DNA of 64,000 nucleotides from Palsa-506 sp963836355. Lineage in GTDB: Bacteria; Actinomycetota; Actinomycetes; Streptosporangiales; Streptosporangiaceae. This document shows positions 1-8,865 of this stretch, in pieces (within the stretch, counting starts at the first letter, position 1; each line of letters opens with the position of its first letter). The stretch lies in NCBI GenBank assembly GCA_963836355.1, contig CAWIJO010000004.1, positions 1-64,000 of the forward strand, read 5' to 3'. The notes beneath the pieces were generated by a model. It was not told the DNA's origin. It did no database searches and worked only from the letters and a program-made list of their open reading frames with translations. Made by a program: the position numbers and the translations under genes.

Positions 1-309
1 GAGCTGGCGGGCTGGCGCTTCCTCCGGGCCGGGGTCCCGGATCCTGTGCGGGCGGCGAACGTCGCCTGGTTGTCGCGGTACCGGCATCAGCGGTGCGGTT
101 CACCGGAAGTCACCGGGCTGCTGCTGAAGGTCTTCGCGGAACCGGTGCCCTTGATGGCTGGCGCGATTGAGGCTGGTGATCCCCTGGCGGTCCTCCCGGT
201 GCTGTTCCACTTGCTATGGCATCACGTGCTAACTGCCGATCTAGCTGTCCGGTTGTCACCGGAGGCCCTCGTCGGTGCCGGTGACTGGGCATCCGGCGGC
301 GAGCGGTGA
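1..309 (+). CDS. tnsA: TnsA-like transposase endonuclease subunit, C-terminal part (5' end outside window)
   Basis: The frame is open from the first base and ends in TGA at 307-309, giving about 102 residues. The last part, with an LLWHHVLTADLAVRLSPEALV stretch (shown only in part of the family consensus sense), resembles the C-terminus of actinobacterial TnsA-like heteromeric transposase endonuclease subunits. TnsA cuts the 5' strands at transposon ends while TnsB cuts and joins the 3' strands. The catalytic domain lies upstream of the window, so its integrity cannot be judged. The next gene, tnsB, starts at a GTG overlapping the stop by 4 nt (GTGA), as expected for a tnsABC operon. The assignment rests on the short C-terminus plus gene order. 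Confidence 0.72.
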   Translation, partial: ELAGWRFLRAGVPDPVRAANVAWLSRYRHQRCGSPEVTGLLLKVFAEPVPLMAGAIEAGDPLAVLPVLFHLLWHHVLTADLAVRLSPEALVGAGDWASGGER

Positions 310-1965
310 CCGTGTCTGGGCGGCCGGGCGAGCTCGGCATCGGGGACCGGGTCCGGTTTGGCGGCCTGGCCCAGACGGTGATCGCGGTTTCCGGCACTGT
401 TGTCCGCCTGGCCGATCCTGGAGGGCAGGTCACCAGCGTCAGGGTGTCCCAGATGCTGTCGGCGGAGGGATTCGAGGTGCTAGACGCCCGGCCGCGCCAG
501 GCGCTTCCCGCGGTCTCGGCTTTGAACGAGCTGCCTGCTGAGGTGGTCGGGGAAGCCTTGTGGTGGCAGCGGCATATCGTCGAGGTGCTGCGCGGGGTCC
601 CGCCGGAGGCGGAAGCGGGCACGCTTCCGCGGCCGCAGTACGACCCGGCGGTGTTCTCGCTGACCCGCAGAGAACAGGCCAAGGCGGCGGAACTGGCTGC
701 CGCCGGGCGCTTGGTGACTGCCAGCGCGATCGCCAAGCGCCGGCGCCGGTATCAAGAGCGCGGGCTGCTCGGCATGGTGGATCAGCGGGCCGGCAAGCGG
801 ATGCCGCCGCATGGCCGGGCCGATGCCGCTGTGGTCGCGGCCATGCGCCAGGCCATCGGCGAAGCGACCGATGAGTCGACGCGGACGGCGGTGTTCGTGT
901 TCCGGCGGACCCGGCAGATCCTCGCTGAATCCGGCGGCCAGGCGAGGGCGAAGATGCCGTCAAAGCGGACTCTTTACCGCTTGTTCGGCAGGCTTCAGGC
1001 GGGTAAGCACACGACCGGGTCGGCGAAGACCCGCCGGTCGCTGGCGGCTCGTCCTGACGGGCCGTTCGGCCAGGTGGCGGTCACCGCGCCCGGTGACCTC
1101 ATGCAGATCGACTCGACGCCGCTGGATGTCTTGGTCCGCCTCGATGAGGGGGTTGCGGGCCGGGTGGAACTGACCGGCATCATCGACGTCGCGACCAGGA
1201 CGGTGACCGCGGCGGTACTGCGGCCCACTACCAAGTCGGTGGATGCCAGCGTGCTGCTGGCCCGCACTGTCACTCCCGAGCCGATGCGGCCGGGCTGGCC
1301 GGAGGCCATGAGGATGTCTGTTTCCGCGCTGCCGTTCCGGCGGATGCTTGACATTGACGAGCGCCTGGAACACGCCGCGGCCCGCCCGGTCATCATCCCG
1401 TCAACGATCGTGGTCGACCACGGCAAGGTTTTCGTCTCCGAATCCTTCAAGGCCTCTTGTGAGTTCCTGGGCGTCAACTTCCAGCCTGCCCGCAAGGGCA
1501 CCGGGACCGATAAAGGGCATGTCGAGCGGATGCTGGGCTCGGTCGCGACGCTGTTCGCCCAGTACGTGTCCGGCTATGCCGGCCGGGGTGTGGAATACCG
1601 CGGCCGTGACGTCGAGGGCGCTGCGGTGTGGTCGCTGCCGGAACTGCAGGACCTGCTCGATCAGTGGATTATCGCGTGCTGGCAGAACCGGCCGCATGAC
1701 GGGCTGCGGGACCCGCTGCACCCGGGCCGGGCGTTCACCCCGAACCAGAAGTACGCCGCGCTGATCGAAACCGCCGGGTACCTGCCGCTGGCGCTGTCGG
1801 CAGAGGACCACGTCGAGCTGCTTCCGGCGACCTGGCGGGCGATCAACGCCTACGGCGTGAAGATCAGCCGCCGGGTCTACGACGGTGCGGAGCTTAACCC
1901 GGTCCGGATGCAGCACTCGGGTGTCACCGCCCGCAAGGGCCTGTGGGAGATCCACTACGACCCCT
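306..1965 (+). pseudogene. tnsB: TnsB-like DDE transposase, 5' part; gene interrupted by a RIT element
   Basis: The reading frame starts at GTG 306, coupled to tnsA, and encodes an N-terminal helix-turn-helix region followed by an rve/Mu-type integrase core. The DDE catalytic residues are visible at about D269 (in QIDSTPLD), D371 (in VVDHGKVF) and E407 (in TDKGHVERM), with the normal 35-residue D-E gap. After residue ~553 the family sequence stops at IHYDP and the frame runs into the inserted RIT element. The C-terminal part continues at 9032. Joining 306-1965 to 9032-9450 gives exactly 693 codons in frame, so the gene was intact before the insertion. As it stands the protein lacks its C-terminal TnsC-interacting region, so transposition is unlikely. 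Confidence 0.9.
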
Positions 1966-1990
1966 TATCGCGACCTTGTGATAAGGGGTC
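1959..1990. other. Left attachment-type site of the outer RIT
   Basis: Host heptamer GACCCCT (1959-1965), then the 18-bp spacer TATCGCGACCTTGTGATA (1966-1983), then AGGGGTC (1984-1990), the tip of the terminal inverted repeat. The heptamer and the tip are inverted copies. The palindrome extends into the spacer to 11-bp arms around a 10-bp centre. This looks like a tyrosine-recombinase core site formed when the element circle closes. The recombinase binding role is inferred. Confidence 0.6.
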
Positions 1991-2017
1991 TTATGCCGAC
2001 CTGGGCGTCATCCCGAT
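1984..2017 (+). repeat. Outer RIT terminal inverted repeat, left copy
   Basis: 34 bp that match the reverse complement of 8998-9031 at every position. It begins AGGGGTCTTATGCC. A near-inverted copy of its TTATGCCGACC motif (GGTTGGCATAA, one mismatch) lies about 40 bp further in. Confidence 0.92.
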
Positions 2018-2074
2018 GTTCCGCCTCGCCTGGCAGGTGGGGACTGCCGGAGGTTGGCATAATGCATGCGGCGG

Positions 2075-3091
2075 TTACTCGCGTCCCGGGGCAGTGAGGC
2101 TGTCGAGGAAGTCGAGAACGGTGTCGCTGGGCCGGTAGCGGCCGAGTTGCTGTTCGGCGACTGCGGTGCGGTCGAGGGCCCGTTCTTTGAGCTTCAGGTC
2201 GGCGTGAAGGTACTTCATCGTCGAGGACACATCCTGATGCCCGAGCCAGAGCGCGATGATGCTGACGTCGTGGCCGGCGATGCGCATGTTCATGGCCCTG
2301 GTGTGGCGGAACAGGTGCGGGAACAGGCGTTTGCCGGCCAGGGACGGCTGGTCCTGGGAGGCGATTTTCTGGTATTTGTCCAGCCGGGCCTGGAAGCCGT
2401 CACGGGTCAGCTTCCGGCTGGTCCGCCCGCGAGCGGGGAACAGAGGGTCTCCGGGCTGGCCGCTGGTGCGCTCCAGCCATTCGCCGAGCATGGCCGCGCT
2501 GGCGGGGTCCAGCGGGGTTGATCGTTCGCGGCGGCCTTTGCCTGTGCAGCGGACGTGTGATCCGGCGGCCTGGATGCGCGCGTCGGCGCGGGTTAGGTTG
2601 AGGAGCTCGGAGATGCGCAGCCCGGTGGCCAGCAGGACTGTGATCATGGCGTGGTCGCGGCGGCCTGCCCAGGTGCTGTGGTCGGGGGCGGCCAGTATGG
2701 CGGCTGTCTCCTCGGGGGTGAGCCAGGGGATCTCGGTGTCGTCGGTCCGGGCGGATTCGATGGCTAGCACACGCTCGATCACCTCGGCGTCGTCGGGGGC
2801 GTGCAGTGCGGCGTAGCGGAACGTCGAGTGGATGGCGGCCAGGCGGTTGTTGCGGGTGCGGGCGGTGTTGCCGCGCTCGGTGTCCAGGTGGTGCAGGAAA
2901 CTGGTGATGAGCTCGTGGTCGAGCTGGGCGAGCCGTATCTTCTCTGGCGGCGTGCCGGTGGCCTGCCGGGCGTAGTGCAGCAGCAGCCGCCAGGTATCGC
3001 GGTAGCTGGAAATGGTGTGGGGGCTGGCGTCTTTGTGCTGCATCAGCTTGACGCGGAAGAATCCTTGCAGGATCGGGGCCAGGTCGCTCAC
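2075..3091 (-). CDS. Tyrosine recombinase, third gene of outer RIT
   Basis: A 338-aa site-specific recombinase/integrase of the phage-integrase fold. The N-terminal SAM-like core-binding domain (about 1-110) is followed by the catalytic domain with the first Arg in ATGLRISELL, the HLFRHT box (H-x-x-R) and a C-terminal Tyr in MKYLHAD. Start is GTG 3091, whose GTGA overlaps the stop of the upstream recombinase remnant (TGA 3090-3088), so translation was coupled. RIT recombinases act together in moving the element; the individual role of this gene is not established. The frame is complete and shows no damage. Confidence 0.85.
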   Translation of the reverse strand: MSDLAPILQGFFRVKLMQHKDASPHTISSYRDTWRLLLHYARQATGTPPEKIRLAQLDHELITSFLHHLDTERGNTARTRNNRLAAIHSTFRYAALHAPDDAEVIERVLAIESARTDDTEIPWLTPEETAAILAAPDHSTWAGRRDHAMITVLLATGLRISELLNLTRADARIQAAGSHVRCTGKGRRERSTPLDPASAAMLGEWLERTSGQPGDPLFPARGRTSRKLTRDGFQARLDKYQKIASQDQPSLAGKRLFPHLFRHTRAMNMRIAGHDVSIIALWLGHQDVSSTMKYLHADLKLKERALDRTAVAEQQLGRYRPSDTVLDFLDSLTAPGRE

Positions 3092-3203
3092 GGCTCCTCC
3101 GGTGGTGCGGGGGCGGTCTGGCTGCCGGCTTCGCGGGCGGCGGTCCGGAGCATGTGGTCGCTGGCGGCCTGGAGCAGTTCCGGCGAGGCCGACAGGTACC
3201 AGT
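3088..3203 (-). pseudogene. Outer RIT middle recombinase, 3' fragment
   Basis: Reading the minus strand from 3203 gives the continuation WYLSASPELLQ and about 27 more residues to TGA 3090-3088. This is the missing C-terminus of the recombinase that begins at 7618. The two pieces are separated by the inner RIT. Joining 7618-6769 with 3203-3088, counting the shared heptamer once, gives 322 codons in frame. The likely catalytic Tyr lies at the break point in HTYWY. Confidence 0.85.
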
Positions 3204-3228
3204 TATTCCGACATCGGGATAACTGGTA
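3197..3228. other. Left attachment-type site of the inner RIT
   Basis: Host heptamer TACCAGT (3197-3203), 18-bp spacer TATTCCGACATCGGGATA (3204-3221), then ACTGGTA (3222-3228). Same lengths as the outer RIT site, and the spacer again starts TAT and ends ATA although the two spacers otherwise differ. Confidence 0.6.
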
Positions 3229-3334
3229 TTACTCCGATTCCCGGGTTATTCCGATACCCGCTCCTTCCTGCGCGTGACAGGCCCGGGACCTGGGCTGACG
3301 TGCTCTTGCGGCTCTCGCCTGTCGGAATAACCCG
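3222..3334 (+). repeat. Inner RIT terminal inverted repeat, left copy (113 bp)
   Basis: Perfect inverted copy of 6656-6768. It contains the 13-mer CGGGTTATTCCGA at 3242-3254 and its reverse complement at 3322-3334, so each terminal repeat holds two facing copies of a probable recombinase arm site. The spacer next to it contains a further TTATTCCGA. Confidence 0.95.
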
Positions 3335-3444
3335 GTGCGTCCAGTTGCGCGGATGAGACCTCTTCCGCGGCGTTGCCCGCTCATGGTGATGGTGCCGCCG
3401 CGTTCGTCCGAACTGGCGGCTCCATCGGATGAAAGGACGATGTC

Positions 3445-4680
3445 ATGGGATCGATGGTGCCCGGGCTGGCTGATGCCGTGCTCGGCGTGGTTGAGGGCGT
3501 GGGCTTGTCGGCCGACACGGTCGCCCGCTACCGCAAGTGCTGCGAGGCGGTCGTGAAGTTCTGTGACCAGCGTGACCTCGACGCGCTGTCGGCCAGGGTG
3601 GTTGACGAGTTCGCCGCGTGCCAGCAGGAGCGTGCGCGCCGCGGTGAGATCGGCCCGAACAGGCGTAACGCCCTGGTGAAGTCAGCCCGCATGATGCTGG
3701 AGTTCCACGAAGCCGGCGCCGTGGCCTGGCGGATGACGAGCCCGGATCCTGATCGCGCGCTCCGCGAGAGCTCCCGTGCCGTGCTGAAGCAGTTCGCCGC
3801 GGCGGCCGGCCGGGATCTGGCCCCGGGATCGGTGCGGCTGCTGGCCGGCGAGATCCGCCAGTTCCTGGCCTATCTCGGCCGGGCCGGCCGGGGCGCCCTC
3901 GACGCCGTCACCGCGGACGACGTCCGGGGGTTCCTGGTGGAGACGGCCCCCAGGCGTCCGGCCGGCACCGGCAACGTGGTGTGGTCGCTGAAGAGGTTCT
4001 TCGCCTTCCTCAACGCCGCCGGGCTCAGCGACGTCCGCGTCGACGGGCTGCTCGCGCATGCCGCGCCGCGGCGGGTGCGGGCGCTGCCGTGCTTCACCCG
4101 TGAGGAGACCGGCCGTCTCCTTGACGGGATCGAGACCGGGACCCCGTGCGGGAAGAGGGACTACGCGATGGTCATGCTGGCGGTCTCGACCGGGCTGCGC
4201 TGCTGCGACATCGTCGCGCTGCGGCTGGACGAGATCGACTGGCACCGCGACGAAATCCGGCTGGTCCAGGCCAAGACATCCAGGCCGCTGGTACTGCCGC
4301 TGCCAGCCCCGGCAGGCAACGCCGTCGCGGAGTGGATCCTGCACGGCCGGCCCGACTGCGACGCCCCGGAAGTATTCGTCCGGCTCAAGGCACCGCTGGT
4401 GAAGCTGGGGAACTCGACCGGCTCGACCCTCATGCGCCGCCGCCTGGCCCGGGCCGGCATCGACCACGCGGCCCGTGACGGCAAGTCGTTCCATGCCCTG
4501 CGGCGCACCACAGGGACAAGGCTCATCGAGTCGGGAGCCGGGCTGCCGCTGGCCGCGCAGATCCTGGGCCATGCCCGCATAAATTCCTCCCGCCGCTACT
4601 TCGCCCTGGCCAGCGAGCAGCTCCGGCAGTGCTGCCTGCCGCTGGAGAGCTTCGCCTGCACCAGGGAGGGACTGCGATGA
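3445..4680 (+). CDS. Tyrosine recombinase, first gene of inner RIT
   Basis: A 411-aa tyrosine recombinase. Start ATG 3445 has an AAAGGA ribosome site 7 nt upstream. The N-terminal core-binding domain covers roughly residues 1-200; the catalytic domain shows TGLRCCDIV (first Arg), FHALRRTTG (H-x-x-R), an LGHARIN box and Tyr at about 385 in SRRYFAL. It is the longest of the trio, as is usual for the first gene of RIT elements. Its stop overlaps the next start (ATGA 4677-4680). Confidence 0.87.
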   Translation: MGSMVPGLADAVLGVVEGVGLSADTVARYRKCCEAVVKFCDQRDLDALSARVVDEFAACQQERARRGEIGPNRRNALVKSARMMLEFHEAGAVAWRMTSPDPDRALRESSRAVLKQFAAAAGRDLAPGSVRLLAGEIRQFLAYLGRAGRGALDAVTADDVRGFLVETAPRRPAGTGNVVWSLKRFFAFLNAAGLSDVRVDGLLAHAAPRRVRALPCFTREETGRLLDGIETGTPCGKRDYAMVMLAVSTGLRCCDIVALRLDEIDWHRDEIRLVQAKTSRPLVLPLPAPAGNAVAEWILHGRPDCDAPEVFVRLKAPLVKLGNSTGSTLMRRRLARAGIDHAARDGKSFHALRRTTGTRLIESGAGLPLAAQILGHARINSSRRYFALASEQLRQCCLPLESFACTREGLR

Positions 4681-5612
4681 GCACGTTCACCAGCAATTTC
4701 GCCCCCCATATCGAGGCGATGCTCGAATGGCGGACCTCGCTGGGGCACACCCTGCGCGACATGCGGAACGCGATGGCCGGCTTCGACAGGTTCTGCGCGT
4801 CGCAGCATCCCGGCGAGACGGTGCTAACCCGGGAACTGGCAACCGCGTGGTGCAAGGACACGGCCACGGGCACCTGGGGCGCCTACCGGAGCCGCGCGAT
4901 CCGCGAGTTCGGCAAGTACCTCCAGCTCACCGGCGCGGACGGGTTCATCGTGCCGTCGGCGTGGATCGCCAGCCCGGTCCGGAGCCTGCCGCACATGTTC
5001 ACCGATGACGAGCTGGCCGCCTTCTTCCGGGCGGCCGACTCCATCGACGGCGAGTACCGCAGCCCGTTCCGCGAGTACGCGATCCCGGTCATCTTCCGGC
5101 TGATCCTCGGCGCCGGACTGCGCCCGCCCGAAGCCCGCCGCCTGCGCCGCCGCGACGTCGACACCGACAGCGCCATGGTGATGATCGAGCGCTCCAAGCG
5201 GAACAAGGACCGCCGTGTCCCCGTCACCGGGGACCTGGCCGGGCTGCTTGCCCGCTTCGATCACCTCGCGGACCTGCGGCACCCGGCCCGGGAGTGGTTC
5301 TTCGAGGACCAGCACGGCCGCCAGTACTCCCCGGCCTGGCTCATCGCCGGCTACCACCTGTGCTGCGAGCTGGCGGGCGGGATCGCGCCTGCCTCAACCC
5401 CTTACACGCTGCGGCACAATTTCGCCGCCCGCACCCTGATGCGCTGGGTCGAAGAAGGCAAGGACCTCGAGGCCTGGCTGCCCTACCTGGCCGCCTACAT
5501 GGGACACCAGAAGTACTCCTCGACAGCGTGGTACGTCCACCTGCTGCCCGGGCGCCTCGCCGCGACCGGCCTGACCTCCGCGGCCGGCATCATCCCGGCG
5601 GTGACGCCGTGA
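4677..5612 (+). CDS. Tyrosine recombinase, second gene of inner RIT
   Basis: A 311-aa tyrosine recombinase. ATG 4677 was chosen because it overlaps the previous stop by 4 nt; an earlier in-frame ATG at 4629 would overlap the first gene by 52 nt. Catalytic features are GAGLRPPEARRL, YTLRHNFAAR, YMGHQKYSS and the Tyr in AWYVHLL (about 286). It corresponds to the outer RIT gene that was broken by this very element. Confidence 0.86.
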   Translation: MSTFTSNFAPHIEAMLEWRTSLGHTLRDMRNAMAGFDRFCASQHPGETVLTRELATAWCKDTATGTWGAYRSRAIREFGKYLQLTGADGFIVPSAWIASPVRSLPHMFTDDELAAFFRAADSIDGEYRSPFREYAIPVIFRLILGAGLRPPEARRLRRRDVDTDSAMVMIERSKRNKDRRVPVTGDLAGLLARFDHLADLRHPAREWFFEDQHGRQYSPAWLIAGYHLCCELAGGIAPASTPYTLRHNFAARTLMRWVEEGKDLEAWLPYLAAYMGHQKYSSTAWYVHLLPGRLAATGLTSAAGIIPAVTP

Positions 5613-6652
5613 CGACCCGCCGGGAAGCCCCGGACGGCTTCTACCGGCACCTTCGCGAGTGGTTCACCGCGTTCCTGCCCCGCCAGCGCGGCGCAGCCGG
5701 GAACACGATCACGTCGTGCCGCCACACCTGGAACATGCTCCTGGGCTACGCCGCCGGACATCACCACGTCGCAGTCGAGAAGGTCACGTTCACGATGCTC
5801 GACCGGGCCACCATCACCGGGTTCCTCGACCACATGCAGGCCGCCAGGTCGTGGACGGCCTCGACCCGCAACCAGCGCCTGGCGTGCATCCGGTCGTTCT
5901 TCACCTACGCGGCCGCCGCCGAGCCGGCGCTCGCGATCTACCTTGCCGGCCTCGCCGGCATCCCTCGGCTCAACGGCCCGGCCGCGGCACCGGTGAAGTA
6001 CATGACCACGGGCGCGGTCACGGCGCTGCTCGCCGCCCCGGACCCGGGCACCCGGCTCGGGCTGCGCGATCAGTTCTTCATGATCCTCATGTATGACCTC
6101 GCTGCCCGCGACGCCGAGATGCTCGCCCTGACCCTCGCCGACATCGACGCCAGGCGGCTCACCGCGGACCTGCTCGGGAAAGGCTCCAAGCCCCGTCGCC
6201 TGCCCATCACGAGAGAGACGGCCCGGCACTTCGGCCGCTACGCCGCCGTTTTCCACCCCAGCCCGGAACCGGCGGCACCGATGTTCTACACCGTGCGAAA
6301 TCACCGCCCGACGCGGATGTCCGACGACAACGTCGCCAGGTTCATCCGCCAGCACGCCGCCACCGCCAAAGCCAGATGCCCCGACGTCCCGGACCGGGTC
6401 CACCCGCACATGCTCCGGCACTCGCGGGCCATGCACCTCTACCAGGCCGGCATGCCCCTGGCCCTGCTCACCGAGTGGCTCGGGCACGCTGACCCTGAAA
6501 CCACGCTCGTCTACGCTCACGCCGACACCGAGATGAAGCGCCATGCCCTGGAGAAAGCACACAGCGCGACAACAAGCCAGAGTCCTCTTCCGGCCCCGTT
6601 GTGGCATGACCGCGAGGACATCATCCAGCGCCTATGCGGGCTCAAGGAGTGA
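5609..6652 (+). CDS. Tyrosine recombinase, third gene of inner RIT
   Basis: A 347-aa tyrosine recombinase starting at GTG 5609, which overlaps the preceding TGA (GTGA). A longer in-frame reading from 5294 would lie inside the second gene and has no support. Catalytic boxes are YDLAARDAEML, HMLRHSRAMH, WLGHADPETT and TLVYAHAD with the Tyr. It resembles the outer third recombinase (2075-3091) in size and in the xYxHAD tail, so it is the equivalent position in the trio. It ends 3 nt before the right inverted repeat. Confidence 0.87.
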   Translation: MTTRREAPDGFYRHLREWFTAFLPRQRGAAGNTITSCRHTWNMLLGYAAGHHHVAVEKVTFTMLDRATITGFLDHMQAARSWTASTRNQRLACIRSFFTYAAAAEPALAIYLAGLAGIPRLNGPAAAPVKYMTTGAVTALLAAPDPGTRLGLRDQFFMILMYDLAARDAEMLALTLADIDARRLTADLLGKGSKPRRLPITRETARHFGRYAAVFHPSPEPAAPMFYTVRNHRPTRMSDDNVARFIRQHAATAKARCPDVPDRVHPHMLRHSRAMHLYQAGMPLALLTEWLGHADPETTLVYAHADTEMKRHALEKAHSATTSQSPLPAPLWHDREDIIQRLCGLKE

Positions 6653-6655
6653 TAT

Positions 6656-6768
6656 CGGGTTATTCCGACAGGCGAGAGCCGCAAGAGCACGTCAGCCCAG
6701 GTCCCGGGCCTGTCACGCGCAGGAAGGAGCGGGTATCGGAATAACCCGGGAATCGGAGTAATACCAGT
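6656..6768 (-). repeat. Inner RIT terminal inverted repeat, right copy (113 bp)
   Basis: Perfect inverted partner of 3222-3334, ending in the heptamer TACCAGT, next to the host sequence AGGTGTGCC. It carries the 13-mer at 6656-6668 and inverted at 6736-6748. Confidence 0.95.
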
Positions 6769-7618
6769 AGGTGTGCCGCGGCTTGGTGTGTCCCATGTGA
6801 GCCTGGAGCAGCGGGAGGCTGGCCTGGGTGTCGGCGTCGTCGTTCAGCCAGCCGGTCAGCGTGGTGACGGCGAAGGTGTGGCGCAGGGCGCGCAGTGTCG
6901 GGCGGGGCGTGAGGGTGCCGAGGCCGGCTGTGTCGACCAGGTGCGCGAAATGCGTGCGGACCTGGTCGGCGTTCAGCCGGCGTCCGCGGGTGCTGACCAG
7001 CAGGCTCGGCCCGGCATAGCCGGGTATCAGCCGGTCGCGGAGCTGCTGGTAGCCGGCGAGTGCGTCCAGCGTGGTGGGGTGCAGCGGTATCCGCCGGTCC
7101 CTGCGGTTCTTGCCGTGCAAGGTCATCGCGGCCTCGGCCGGGTCGATGTCGCTGTCGTCGGCGCGGACGGCCTCGCAGGTTCGCATCCCGGTGGCCGCTA
7201 TCAGGCCGGTCAGCGTCTGGAAGGTGGCCGCGTGCAGTTCCGGCCGCAGCCGCCCGGCAATTCCCATCAGCGCCTGGATCGCCTCGCTGCTCATGATGCA
7301 CGGTGCGGGCCGGTCGCGCCGGCAGGGCACCAGCTCCGGAGCCGGGATCTGATGGGCGGGGTCCAGGGCGTGCAGGTAGATGGCGAACCCGCGGGCCGCG
7401 TTCAGCCGCAGCCACCGGTAGGACGGGGCCACGGGCTGCGCGAGCAGGACCCAGTCCAGGACGGCCTGGTCCGTCACGTGGGTGATGCCGGCGCCGTCGC
7501 AGTACCCGGCGAACCGGCGGACCAGGAAGCCCGGCTTGTCCATCTCGAAGCCGAGGCGGCGGCGGAACGCCAGGTACTCCTCGGCCAGGGCGCTGAGCGC
7601 GGCAGCGGGCACGGTCAC
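6769..7618 (-). pseudogene. Outer RIT middle recombinase, 5' part, cut by inner RIT
   Basis: Starts at GTG 7618, overlapping the stop of the first recombinase (GTGA). It encodes the core-binding domain and most of the catalytic domain, including TGMRTCEAVRA, LRALRHTFAV and MGHTKPRHTYWY. The open frame continues into the inner RIT as 17 foreign residues, so a 301-aa hybrid would be made. Its Tyr region sits exactly at the insertion point, so activity may or may not remain. The intact protein would have been 321 aa. Confidence 0.88.
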
Positions 7619-8865
7619 GGGGTCATCTCCGCTGACCGCCGCTTGCCAGTGCCTGGCCAGGGGCGCGCTAGCGGCCGCAGCGCGGATACGTCCACCCGGG
7701 TATACGCGCTCGTGGTCTCGATGTCGCGATGACGCAGCACGTCCCGGATCTCCACCAGCGAGGCGCCGGCTTTCAGCAGGCCGTGCCCGACCGCGTGCCG
7801 GAACGCCCGCGGCCCGATCCGGGGAACGCCGGCCCTGGCGCAGGCCCGCCCGGCGAGGGCGCCGACTGAGCTCTTGCGCATCGGCTGCACCGGTGCGCGT
7901 GCGGACAGGAACACTGCTGCGACTCCAGGCGGCGCGGGCCGGCGGATCCGCAGGTACTCCACGATCGCCTCCCCGACGTCGCGGAGCAGGGGCAGGACGT
8001 CAACACGGCCGGCCTTGCCGTGCACCACGAACTCGCCGGCTCTCCAGCGCATGTCAGGCAGCTCCAGGCGGGTCACCTCGACGGGCCGCAGGCCGTACCG
8101 GTGCAGCAGGAGCAGCACCGCGCGATCACGGCATCCGCCTTCGGCGGTGCGATCGCAGCTGGCCAGGATCGCCGCTACCGTCGCAGGATCGACCTGCTCA
8201 GGCAGCCGGGACGGCTGACGGGCGGCCCGCGGGACGGCGGCGGCCAGCGGGCGCGTCACCCGCCCTGTCCGTTCCAGGAACCGCAGGAACGCCCGGTCGC
8301 CAGTTAATACTGCGCCGATCGAGGCAAGCCGGTGACGGGCGGCCTGGCGTGACACGACGGCCAGTACCTGCGCGCCGTCCAGGGCCGCCAGGCGGGCATC
8401 GGTCTCCTGCCCGTCCGGCGGTACGCCCGCAGCCGCCAGGAACTCATCCGCGTACCTCAGGTACTGGGTGATCGTCACCTCGCCGGCCCGGCGCTCGACC
8501 CGCAGATACCGGTCGTATTCCTGCAGCAGCGCGTCCGCTGTGCTCGCGGGACCGCCGGCCCGCTGCTGCGGCAGCACTCCGATGCTGCGCAGATAGCCCA
8601 GGAGCGGTTCAACCGACGTCCCCTTCACCAGGTAGCTTCCCCGGGCGCGAAGCTCTTCCCAGAAGCGGCCCGCCACCGGCTCGGTAAGGTCCTCGGCAGC
8701 CAGCCCTTGCCCGGCCAGCCACGCGCTCAGATCCGCCATCAGGTACAAGTGGTGCTTTGTCGACGACCCCGCATACCCGCGGCCGGCCAGATACGCAGCA
8801 AAGCCCGCAGCCCGATCGGCCAGGAGCCCGCTGGCCTGCACCTCGGGACGGTCGTGACGGCTCAT
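7615..8865 (-). CDS. Tyrosine recombinase, first gene of outer RIT
   Basis: A 416-aa tyrosine recombinase from ATG 8865. The catalytic domain shows YGLRPVEVTRL, PRAFRHAVGHG (the usual His of H-x-x-R appears as Arg while the second basic residues remain) and TSAYTRVD with the Tyr. It heads the minus-strand trio and overlaps the next start by 4 nt. No damage is seen. Upstream lies the right end of the element with repeated motifs that may control expression. Confidence 0.85.
   Translation of the reverse strand: MSRHDRPEVQASGLLADRAAGFAAYLAGRGYAGSSTKHHLYLMADLSAWLAGQGLAAEDLTEPVAGRFWEELRARGSYLVKGTSVEPLLGYLRSIGVLPQQRAGGPASTADALLQEYDRYLRVERRAGEVTITQYLRYADEFLAAAGVPPDGQETDARLAALDGAQVLAVVSRQAARHRLASIGAVLTGDRAFLRFLERTGRVTRPLAAAVPRAARQPSRLPEQVDPATVAAILASCDRTAEGGCRDRAVLLLLHRYGLRPVEVTRLELPDMRWRAGEFVVHGKAGRVDVLPLLRDVGEAIVEYLRIRRPAPPGVAAVFLSARAPVQPMRKSSVGALAGRACARAGVPRIGPRAFRHAVGHGLLKAGASLVEIRDVLRHRDIETTSAYTRVDVSALRPLARPWPGTGKRRSAEMTP

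Larger units (their letters stand above)
3204..6768. mobile_element. Inner RIT element inserted in the middle recombinase of the outer RIT
   Basis: A 3.56-kb unit with three plus-strand tyrosine recombinases (3445-4680, 4677-5612, 5609-6652) coupled by ATGA and GTGA overlaps. It is bounded by 113-bp perfect inverted repeats (3222-3334 and 6656-6768). The host heptamer TACCAGT stands on both sides (3197-3203 and 6762-6768). The left end carries an 18-bp spacer (3204-3221) between heptamer and inverted repeat, as in the outer RIT. It lies opposite in orientation to its host RIT and appears undamaged. Confidence 0.92.

Noticed and set aside
2801..3356. Plus-strand frames over the inner RIT left end and the outer recombinase genes
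   Set aside because: They are antisense to well-supported recombinase genes or lie in the inverted repeats and show no family features.
5294..5608. Upstream extension of the third inner recombinase
   Set aside because: It overlaps the second recombinase in another frame; GTG 5609 with a GTGA overlap fits RIT layout.
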